This document shows positions 7,105-12,915 of a DNA stretch of 18,143 bases, in pieces. This stretch comes from RYN-433 sp036558265 (GTDB lineage: Bacteria; Planctomycetota; Phycisphaerae; Tepidisphaerales; Tepidisphaeraceae): contig DATBFY010000388.1 in assembly GCA_036558265.1 (NCBI GenBank), positions 1 through 18,143 of the forward strand, read 5' to 3'. Below the pieces are notes generated by a model that saw only the letters and a program-made list of their open reading frames with translations, searched no databases and was not told the DNA's origin. The position numbers and the translations under genes are program-made. Within the stretch, counting starts at the first letter, position 1; each line of letters starts with the position of its first letter.

Positions 7105-7251
7105 CAACTGACAACTGACCACTGACCACTGACCACTGACCACTGACAACTGACAACTGACAACTGACAACTGACAACTGACAACTGACAACTGACCACT
7201 GACCACTGACAACTGACAACTGACAACTGACAACTGACAACTAACAACTAA
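7105..7251. repeat. Heptanucleotide tandem repeat, 21 units
   Basis: Twenty-one units of 7 bp run without a break: CAACTGA interspersed with CCACTGA, ending in two CAACTAA units. The last unit overlaps the stop codon of the major capsid gene (7248-7250), so the repeat array begins exactly at the end of that gene. It resembles the short tandemly repeated heptamers described in cyanobacteria. Together with 6917-7010 it fills most of the 386-base gap before the connector gene; the bases between them (7011-7104) show nothing I can name. Confidence 0.95.
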
Positions 7252-8405
7252 CTACCCAACCCCCCGATCATCCCATGCGCATTCTCATTCCTCAGCTCCA
7301 GCGTGTACTCCCCGATTACCTGGCCGCTGCTCTTGTCCCCCGTCGCCCCCAGCGGCTTGTACTGGAAGCTCCGCCCGGCAAGCGGCGGCACGTCGATCCG
7401 CCCGCTGTCCAGCAGCAGCACCGTCCCCGTCGGCACCCAGCGACTCAGCGCCACCCGGCACACGCCGAAGTCGCTCTCGTACGCGCTCACCAGGTTGGTG
7501 AACGTCGTGCTCTCGGCCGCGTACCGCCGGTTGGTCCCGACGAACGCGTTGATCCACCGCTTCTCCTGGCCGTTCACCACGATCAGGTCCACGTGCCCGC
7601 TGCCGGATTTCCAGATCTCCCGCAGCGCCTGGTTGAGCTGCTCCTCGGTCAGCGTGATGTCGGAGGGGAAGCCGCCCGCGCCCGGTGTGAACACGTTGGT
7701 CGTGATGAACGGGACGATCCCCTTCATCGTCCGCCGCACGCTCGCCGAGCCCTCCGGGTTCGCCGCCGCGCTGCGCCCGTTGATCACGCAGTTCTCCAGG
7801 TCCCGCAGCAGCTCGCGCAGCCGCTGCTGCTTCTGGTAGTCCAGCTCATCCGCCACCGCGAGCTGCCGCACCGCCAGCTCCGACCCGCTCACCTCCACCG
7901 TCGAGGCGAAGATCTGCGTGTAGTTGGTCTTGCGCGTCCGCGCCGTGAACCGCGCCGCGTCGGCCGCGTCGCCTTCCAGCGCCGCGTTCCCCAGGATGTG
8001 CAGCACCTGGTTGTTCGCCAGCGCCGACGCCGTGCTGGCGCCGTACCCGCGCACGACCGTCAGCGTGTTCGTGCCCGTGTTCACCGCCGTCACCAGCATC
8101 ACCTCGCTCGATCCTTCCACCTGGATCTGGTCCCCGGCCCGGAACCGGTCGCCGTGCGCCACCACGAACTGCGTGTCCGTCAGCGCGTCCCCGTACGTCG
8201 AATCGTTGATCGTGTCGGTGTTGGGCAGCAGCGCATCCTCCAGCCACTCGTGCACCGTCGACCGCGCCGGCCGCGCCGCATCCCCCAGCGCATCCAGCAG
8301 CGGCGTCTCGTGCGGCGACGCGATCGCCACCAGGTCCGCCACGTCCTCCGCCACCTCCGGCAACCCCGTCCCAGCCGTATACGTCGCCTTTCCCGTAAAT
8401 GCCAT
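7248..8405 (-). CDS. Phage major capsid protein, SU10/DUF5309 type (HK97 fold)
   Basis: The 385-aa product is, by recognition, of the SU10 major-capsid family (formerly DUF5309). Typical features are the N-terminal ADLVAIASPHETPLLDALG region (about 26-44), a central block with TNYTQIFASTVEVSGSE (160-176), a long charged helix (DYQKQQRLRELLRDLENCVINGR, about 189-211), MKGIVPFITTNVF and a C-terminal domain ending in a beta-rich stretch. A domain at about 80-135 (FRAGDQIQVEGSSEVMLV and following) looks like a small inserted beta domain. Capsid subunits of this kind form the phage shell. The ATG at 8405 is preceded by GGGAGG with an 8-base spacer. The stop lies inside the heptamer array. It follows the portal and 67-aa genes in the usual phage order, but no protease or terminase gene is seen. 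Confidence 0.88.
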   Translation of the reverse strand: MAFTGKATYTAGTGLPEVAEDVADLVAIASPHETPLLDALGDAARPARSTVHEWLEDALLPNTDTINDSTYGDALTDTQFVVAHGDRFRAGDQIQVEGSSEVMLVTAVNTGTNTLTVVRGYGASTASALANNQVLHILGNAALEGDAADAARFTARTRKTNYTQIFASTVEVSGSELAVRQLAVADELDYQKQQRLRELLRDLENCVINGRSAAANPEGSASVRRTMKGIVPFITTNVFTPGAGGFPSDITLTEEQLNQALREIWKSGSGHVDLIVVNGQEKRWINAFVGTNRRYAAESTTFTNLVSAYESDFGVCRVALSRWVPTGTVLLLDSGRIDVPPLAGRSFQYKPLGATGDKSSGQVIGEYTLELRNENAHGMIGGLGS

Positions 8406-8431
8406 GATTCATTCCTCCCAAAAGATGTCAC

Positions 8432-8459
8432 AACTCGGAACCTTGAACTCGGAACTTCC
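8432..8459. repeat. AACTCGGAAC direct repeat
   Basis: The 10-base word AACTCGGAAC occurs at 8432-8441 and 8446-8455, a 14-bp period. It sits in the 62-base gap between the 67-aa gene and the major capsid gene, ending 8 bases from the stop of the former. Confidence 0.7.
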
Positions 8460-8467
8460 CCCGCGCC

Positions 8468-8671
8468 CTACCGAACCGCCCGCCGCAACCGCAGGTACTC
8501 CACCAGCAACCGCCGGTTCCGCGTCCGCGTCAGCTCCAGCGCCAACTCGTGCAGCCGCGCCCGCGGATCCACCTCCCTCCTTTCCGGCATCGCCGCCCCC
8601 GGCGGCGACTCGAACCCCGCCCCCCCGTGCGACTCACCAACCCCGCCACCCGCACCACTGTCCTCAGGCAT
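8468..8671 (-). CDS. Hypothetical 67-aa protein between portal and capsid genes
   Basis: The 67-aa product has a Gly-rich flexible first half and a basic helical second half with RLHELALELTRTRNRRLL. It starts at ATG 8671 behind AAAGGAGG with a 5-base spacer, one of the best ribosome binding sites in the cassette. In phages the position between portal and major capsid often holds protease, scaffold or small head genes. This protein is much too small for a protease, and a scaffold-like or decoration role cannot be tested from sequence. No family is recognised. Confidence 0.7.
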   Translation of the reverse strand: MPEDSGAGGGVGESHGGAGFESPPGAAMPERREVDPRARLHELALELTRTRNRRLLVEYLRLRRAVR

Positions 8672-8700
8672 ACCCGCCTCCTTTCTTGGATTCGCTTTCC

Positions 8701-8742
8701 TTTTGCCTTTTGCCCTTTGCCTTTTGCCCTTTGCCCTTTGCC
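8701..8742. repeat. Heptamer array of the TTTTGCC/CTTTGCC type, 6 units
   Basis: Six 7-bp units (TTTTGCC, TTTTGCC, CTTTGCC, TTTTGCC, CTTTGCC, CTTTGCC) fill the gap between the portal gene and the 67-aa gene. The array starts 4 bases after the portal stop codon (8747-8749, read leftward). The same heptamers recur inside the portal gene at 9565-9595. Confidence 0.92.
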
Positions 8743-8746
8743 TTCC

Positions 8747-10486
8747 CTAGTACCCCAGCTCGCGCAGCACCACCGCGCGGTCCACTCCCAGCCGAACCTT
8801 CGCCTCCGCCTCGTCCAGCTTCTCCTGTTCGTTTTCCGGCAACGGGCTGGGCCAGCTCAGCTCCACCCGCCGCTCCGCCGGCGTCGTCTTGAACACCCCC
8901 GCCACGTCAAGCCATCGCAGCGCCAGCTCGCAGATCCGCTCGATCCCCGCCCCGTACAGCGTCCGCTTCTTGTCGGTCTTGGATAACAGCGCCAAGAGCG
9001 TCACCCGCAGCGCCGCCGCGCTGGTCAGCCGACCGATCCGGTTCTTGAGCGCCCCCGCCGCGATCGGCGTCACCCCGCTGCTCTTGTCCAGCGCCTCGCG
9101 CAGATCGGCGATGTGCGCCTCCTCCGACGGGCAGCTGGAGTCCCCGCCGAACTCCTGCACCTGCGCCTGCTCGTTGTCGGTCATCCACATCCGGCCCGGC
9201 GCCACCGGGTGATCGTTGAACCCGTCGATCCCCTTCCCCAGGTACATCTTGAAGCTCTGCAGCGAGATCCGGTGCGCCCGGTCCGACAGCCGCGTGTTCA
9301 GCTCGTCCTGCAGCGGGATCAAGGGCTCCACGTCGCTCGCCCCGCAATACTCGAACGCCGCCGCCGAGTTCTGCACGTGAACCAGCGGCACCTCGCCCAG
9401 CGAGTTCCCCCCGCGCGCCACCACCACCCCGTCCTCGTACCGCGCCCAAGAATCCGCCGTGATCACCTCCACCACCTGGCAAACATCCGACGATCCGGCA
9501 ACTTGCAACGGCACACACCCCTGCGTTCCAAGCCTGCCGAACAGCCGCTCCCACCAGCTCCCCACTTTTGCCTTTTGCCCTTTGCCTTTTGCCTTCTCCA
9601 CCTCCCACACCTGCCCGTATCCCTCGACGACGCGATAATCCTCGCACGACAGCAGCGGCAGGGCCCGCGCCGGCTCGACGATCTCCAGCCGGATCATCCG
9701 GGCGGCGCGCTCGATCAGCGCATCCTGGCCGTCCCCTTCGACGGCGCCCGCGACCCTGCCGGAGTTCTCATCGCTCGAAGCCGCCTCCCGCCCGCCCGGC
9801 CTCGATGCCGGCGCGGAACCCTGACCGCCCGCTGCCTGCGTCCCCGACGTCCCACCGGCGTCCGAGGACGACTTCGCCTCCGCCCCGACGGGCGCCTCGC
9901 CCAAAGCGCCCATCCCACAACCGCCCGCCCGACTTTCACTGGCAACCGGCAACGGATCCCCCGCCACGCCACACGCCTTCACCAGCACGTCCACGAACCC
10001 GTACACCGACCCGATCGTCGCCATCTCCTGCAGGAACTGCACTCCCCCGTGATTCGCCAGGATCGTCCGCAGCAGTCGCCCGATCACCTCCCGCCGCGCC
10101 GGATCCGCCGCGGCCGACGACACCACCACCGGCCGCCCGAACAGGTAATCCACCATCGTCTCCACCCGCCAGCCGATGTCGTTCTCGATCACCACCTCCT
10201 TGCGCGCCACGCCGATCCGCCCCGCATCGACGAACGGCTCGCCCCCAACGCAAACCCCCGTGATCCGCGGCGGCAATCCCCACTCCTGCCCCTGCCGGTA
10301 CGGCCGCTCCGACCCCGCCGCCCCGCCCGCCGACGACGACACCCCGCACACCCGCATCGGGTTCTTGAAATACGTCCACAGCCGCCGATACCGCGGCCGC
10401 TGCACCGCCACCAGCCGCTCCACCCCCGCCGCCAGCCGCTGGTCATCGATCCAGGCATCGCCGTTCATGTCTCGCGTGGTCGCCAT
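8747..10486 (-). CDS. Phage portal protein
   Basis: The 579-aa product resembles SPP1 gp6-like portal proteins, the dodecameric ring through which DNA enters the capsid. Recognisable blocks are VVIENDIGWRVETMVDYLFG (98-117), FLQEMATIGSVYGFVDVLV (151-169), NSLGEVPLVHVQN (361-373) and GASDVEPLIPLQDELNTRLSD (382-402), followed by the long C-terminal helices. Residues about 172-255 are a Gly/Ala/Ser/Asp-rich, probably disordered insertion. Residues 298-308 (KAKGKGQKAK) are encoded by heptamer repeats. Of two neighbouring ATGs, 10486 was chosen because GGGAGG lies 8 bases before it, while 10492 is only 2 bases from it. The gene opens the minus-strand cassette; no terminase gene precedes it. Confidence 0.87.
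   Translation of the reverse strand: MATTRDMNGDAWIDDQRLAAGVERLVAVQRPRYRRLWTYFKNPMRVCGVSSSAGGAAGSERPYRQGQEWGLPPRITGVCVGGEPFVDAGRIGVARKEVVIENDIGWRVETMVDYLFGRPVVVSSAAADPARREVIGRLLRTILANHGGVQFLQEMATIGSVYGFVDVLVKACGVAGDPLPVASESRAGGCGMGALGEAPVGAEAKSSSDAGGTSGTQAAGGQGSAPASRPGGREAASSDENSGRVAGAVEGDGQDALIERAARMIRLEIVEPARALPLLSCEDYRVVEGYGQVWEVEKAKGKGQKAKVGSWWERLFGRLGTQGCVPLQVAGSSDVCQVVEVITADSWARYEDGVVVARGGNSLGEVPLVHVQNSAAAFEYCGASDVEPLIPLQDELNTRLSDRAHRISLQSFKMYLGKGIDGFNDHPVAPGRMWMTDNEQAQVQEFGGDSSCPSEEAHIADLREALDKSSGVTPIAAGALKNRIGRLTSAAALRVTLLALLSKTDKKRTLYGAGIERICELALRWLDVAGVFKTTPAERRVELSWPSPLPENEQEKLDEAEAKVRLGVDRAVVLRELGY
9565..9595. repeat. Heptamer repeat inside the portal gene
   Basis: Four 7-bp units (CTTTTGC, CTTTTGC, CCTTTGC, CTTTTGC) plus CTT lie within the coding sequence, the same family as the intergenic array at 8701-8742. 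They are read in frame as a Lys/Gly/Ala/Gln stretch and do not break the portal. Confidence 0.9.
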
Positions 10487-10544
10487 CGTCATCGCCTCCC
10501 GCGTTCGCGCTCGTGTCAGGCCTCTCTCAGAAGACCCGGCGTCG

Positions 10545-10672
10545 ATGCGCGCCGGTGACGCGCGCAGCGCCACCGCCTCTCCAAACCCCGCGCATTTCCA
10601 CGGGAACTCACGCGAAGATTTTTTTATTTTCCCCCGCCCCCCATTGCGCCGCGCGCGTCACCGGCGCGCAAC
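10545..10672 (+). repeat. GC-rich palindromic element, family B copy 1
   Basis: The 128-bp element has long GC-rich inverted ends: the core GCGCGCGTCACCGGCGCGC at its right end and its complement at the left end pair over about 25 bases with few mismatches. The middle is low-complexity, with a T-run and a C-run. Its last 27 bases recur without change at 11793-11819, and its first 30 bases resemble 11691-11720. Confidence 0.75.
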
Positions 10673-10784
10673 AAAATCGCGCGAACTTGCGTCCGCACCA
10701 CATCATCTCACGAAATGTTTGGGCGGACATTCCTCAGCTTTATGCGTAAGCGGCGCAAGTGCGTCTCACCGCCGGCCCTTAGCC

Positions 10785-10880
10785 GTCATCCTGAGCGCAG
10801 CGAAGGATCTAGCCACGAGGGGAAGTGATCGTCCATTCCCGGCAAGATCCTTCGGTCGTTTGAAACTCCCTCAGGATGAC
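10785..10880 (+). repeat. Palindromic MITE-like element, copy 2
   Basis: The 96-bp element is bounded by GTCATCCTGAG (10785-10795) and CTCAGGATGAC (10870-10880). It is homologous to 6917-7010 in the opposite orientation: its right 40 bases are the exact reverse complement of the left 40 bases of that copy, the AGATCCTTCGCT arm is nearly identical, and the centre has diverged. Confidence 0.85.
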
Positions 10881-11016
10881 GCCGGCGCATTAACGCAGAA
10901 AGTTGATTCTTGTCTGCCCTGATCTGAGTTTCCTGTTCCCCACGCGCCCGCGCCAAGTCGATTGGCGAAGCGGTTCCGCTGTACGAAACGTTCCGTTAAC
11001 ATTCCATCCAGGCACC

Positions 11017-11649
11017 ATGCCTAAATTGATCGAACGCATCCCGGCGCCCGCCGCCACCTTGCGCATCTACATCGCGGTGCACTCCGCCCCCGACCGCCAG
11101 AGGCTTGGGGTTTATGTGGATGACCACATGCGCGAGATGTACGCCATCTTCGATGCCGCCGAGAGCCCAAACGCACAGGATTGGAACGTATGGTGCTGCC
11201 TGCGGAAATTCGAAACACCTCCGAGGTCGCACAAGTACGTCATGTACCCCTTGTACCTGCTGGCGGAGAATCGGGCGGACCCGACGAACCGCCGGGTCTA
11301 TGCGGCGCAGGCAACCTACACGGTGTTCCACCCCAAAGAACCCGCGCTATCACCCACCGATGAACAAGATTTGCGATCCTGGCTCTTCCGCGAAATCGCC
11401 GATCGCTGGCACGCCGCCGTCACCGGACCCGGCGGAACACTGTTGACCGGCATCCTCCAGAAAGCCGTTCTCTGGGAATACGGAAAACCCGCCGACCTTT
11501 GGACCTACGACAAATCGGGCGCCCTCGTCCGTACCCCGTCCACGTTGCCATTCCCTGAGGAACACGTCTGCGACGGCCGCGCTTACCTGGGCATTCCCCT
11601 CCCGGACGATGACGACGACGACGACGGGTCCGCGAACCCGGGCGCCTAA
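11017..11649 (+). CDS. Hypothetical 210-aa protein with acidic C-terminal tail
   Basis: The 210-aa product starts at ATG 11017 (MPKLIERIPAPAATLRIYIA); the ribosome binding site is weak (AGG). The body is rich in aromatic residues (WNVWCCLRKF, YVMYPLYLLAENRA, LRSWLFREIADRWHAAV) and looks like a compact soluble domain. The end carries seven consecutive Asp residues before SANPGA. No family, signal peptide or membrane segment is recognised. It stands alone on the plus strand between two members of one repeat family (10545-10672 and 11691-11819), which could mean it was brought in as a unit. Its normal codon wording across the whole length supports it as a real gene. Confidence 0.7.
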   Translation: MPKLIERIPAPAATLRIYIAVHSAPDRQRLGVYVDDHMREMYAIFDAAESPNAQDWNVWCCLRKFETPPRSHKYVMYPLYLLAENRADPTNRRVYAAQATYTVFHPKEPALSPTDEQDLRSWLFREIADRWHAAVTGPGGTLLTGILQKAVLWEYGKPADLWTYDKSGALVRTPSTLPFPEEHVCDGRAYLGIPLPDDDDDDDGSANPGA

Positions 11650-11690
11650 GGGCAGATCCACCCCACGCTTCGCAGAAATCCATCATTTTG

Positions 11691-11819
11691 ATGCGCGTCC
11701 GTAGCGCTCCCAGCGCCACCCCCATCGAGCGAAAAACGAAAAAGATTTCCGCCGAAAATCCCAGCAAAACCCCACCTGCTGCCATGTTGATGGCGCCGCG
11801 CGCGTCACCGGCGCGCAAC
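11691..11819 (+). repeat. GC-rich palindromic element, family B copy 2
   Basis: The 129-bp element is in the same orientation as 10545-10672. Both begin ATGCGCG and reach AGCGCCACC at the same distance (30 bases), and both end in the identical 27 bases (11793-11819 here). The left end of this copy has lost much of its pairing with the right end, so this looks like the more decayed copy. Confidence 0.7.
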
Positions 11820-12015
11820 CCCGCGCCCCTGGGTAGAGGACGCGCCCATGAACCACAGCCAGCTTCAGGTAGGGCTCGCTTCAGCGAGCGGAATCCCCAG
11901 CCGCGTCGCGCAACGACGCCTTCCGCATCCGACTCCCCAAATCTCCCCAAAACTCCCCATCCTGGAAAAAAATCGCGCGCAACCCGCCCAGCTTAACACC
12001 CCCCGGCTCCGCCGC

Positions 12016-12043
12016 TGCTACAAAATGCTACAATTTGCTACAA
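12016..12043. repeat. Three TGCTACAA words at 10-bp spacing
   Basis: TGCTACAA occurs at 12016-12023, 12026-12033 and 12036-12043, one DNA helix turn apart. It lies 17 bases beyond the stop of the winged-helix regulator gene (12060). Confidence 0.75.
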
Positions 12044-12059
12044 TCACACCAATTCACAT

Positions 12060-12407
12060 TCAATCCACCCACTCCTCTTCCACCGGCCCATCGACCGGCG
12101 TCGGATCGGCGACCCTCTCCCGCGCCGGCGCTTGCCCCACCGCCGCCAGCAGCGCCTCGGCATGCTCCGTCAATCGCCGCCGGCCATCGTCCGTCAACCG
12201 GAACGTCGTCACCGGCTTGCCCTCGCGGAAGCTCTTCTCGATTCCGATCAACCCACCCGCCGCCAATCGCCGCGCGTGCGCCGACAGGTTCCCGTCCGTC
12301 AGCCGGGTCATCATTCTCAGCCGCACGAATTCCTGCCGGTTCTCCACCGCCAGCGCCGTCAGGATCCGCAACCGCCCTGGATTCGCAATGAGTGTATCAA
12401 ACGCCAT
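12060..12407 (-). CDS. Winged-helix transcriptional regulator
   Basis: The 115-aa product fits the small winged-helix family of the HTH_27/MarR-like kind. Residues 10-80 read as helix-turn-helix plus wing: RLRILTALAVENRQEFVRLR, then LTDGNLSAHARRLAAGGLI as recognition part, then the wing with EGKPVTTFRLTDDGRRRL. The C-end is acidic and proline-containing. The start ATG 12407 follows AAGGGGAG closely. No effector-binding or metal-binding residues are evident, so the signal is unknown. It is the third gene of a minus-strand row after the MocR-type and GNAT genes, separated by 61 bases, and may belong to the same transcript. Confidence 0.87.
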   Translation of the reverse strand: MAFDTLIANPGRLRILTALAVENRQEFVRLRMMTRLTDGNLSAHARRLAAGGLIGIEKSFREGKPVTTFRLTDDGRRRLTEHAEALLAAVGQAPARERVADPTPVDGPVEEEWVD

Positions 12408-12468
12408 GCTCCCCTTATCGGACGACCGCCCTTCAGCCCTTGAAGTCCTCCGCGCCGCAGAGTCGCGT

Positions 12469-12912
12469 TCACACCCGCTTGGTCATCTTGTAATGCGGGC
12501 CGACGTCCTCGATATGAAACCGCTCCGACGCCACCGCCCACCCCTGTTTCTCGTAAAACTTGACCGCCTCCTCGCGTGCGTTGCACCACATCTGGTGGAT
12601 GTCGGAAGACCGCACGAGGTCTTCGATCCTCAGCAGCACCACCTGGCCGACGCCGCGCCCCTGCCAGTCGGCGACGACCCCCATCCCCCGCAGTTGCCAC
12701 GCCGGCTGGCCCTGCCAGGGCATGCGGGTCGCGGTCGCGCACGCGATGTTCTGCCCCTCCACGAATGCGCCGACGTGGACCGTGTCCGGCGCATCATCCC
12801 CCGCAAACCGCGCCGCCTCGATCGGCCGGCCAGGACGCAGCACGTCCCACCTCACCTGGAAAATCTCCTCGAGTGTCGCCTGACGCGCAATCACACCGTC
12901 ATCCTGTTGCAT
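12469..12912 (-). CDS. GNAT-family N-acetyltransferase
   Basis: The 147-aa product has the GNAT layout. An N-terminal VRWDVLRPGRP-type segment (20-30) is typical of a subgroup of small acetyltransferases. The acetyl-CoA-binding motif is LRGMGVVADWQGRGVGQVVL (74-93) with QGRGVG at 84-89, and a C-terminal FYEKQGW (119-125) follows. The substrate is unknown. The ATG lies 3 bases after the TGA of the MocR-type gene, so the two are probably translated together. A link to the amino compound sensed or converted by the MocR-type protein is possible but unproven. Confidence 0.9.
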   Translation of the reverse strand: MQQDDGVIARQATLEEIFQVRWDVLRPGRPIEAARFAGDDAPDTVHVGAFVEGQNIACATATRMPWQGQPAWQLRGMGVVADWQGRGVGQVVLLRIEDLVRSSDIHQMWCNAREEAVKFYEKQGWAVASERFHIEDVGPHYKMTKRV

Positions 12913-12915
12913 GCC

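Larger units (their letters stand above)
10487..11016. other. Repeat-rich intergenic region between portal and the 210-aa gene
   Basis: This 530-base gap between divergent genes holds two repeat elements, listed separately (10545-10672 and 10785-10880), and no supported gene. Apparent open frames here are translations of the repeats. It is where a terminase gene would be expected if the portal belonged to a complete phage module; none is present. I see no clear promoter for either neighbour. Confidence 0.6.
11650..12059. other. Repeat-bearing intergenic region
   Basis: This 410-base stretch lies between convergent genes. It holds family B copy 2 (11691-11819), a short hairpin GCTCGCT-TC-AGCGAGC near 11875-11890, a C-rich stretch (11936-11960) and the CTACAA repeats at 12016-12043. 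No gene is supported, and no terminator with a T-run was found for either neighbour. Confidence 0.55.

Noticed and set aside
6918..7247. Open frames reading VVSCQLSVVSGQ-like repeats on the minus strand
   Set aside because: They are translations of the CAACTGA heptamers in three frames plus the palindromic element; none has a ribosome binding site.
7105..7251. CRISPR array
   Set aside because: Units are 7 bp, contiguous and without spacers, and no cas gene is near.
7275..8750. Plus-strand open frame opposite the capsid gene
   Set aside because: It ends in the translated TTTTGCC heptamers and is otherwise Arg/His/Pro-rich shadow sequence.
10487..10545. Remnant of a terminase gene upstream of the portal
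   Set aside because: Only 58 bases lie before the repeat element, and no terminase motif can be read in any frame up to 11016.
10785..10880. tRNA or structured ncRNA in the hairpin-forming element
   Set aside because: The folding is a plain palindrome shared with 6917-7010; no cloverleaf or known RNA motif is seen.
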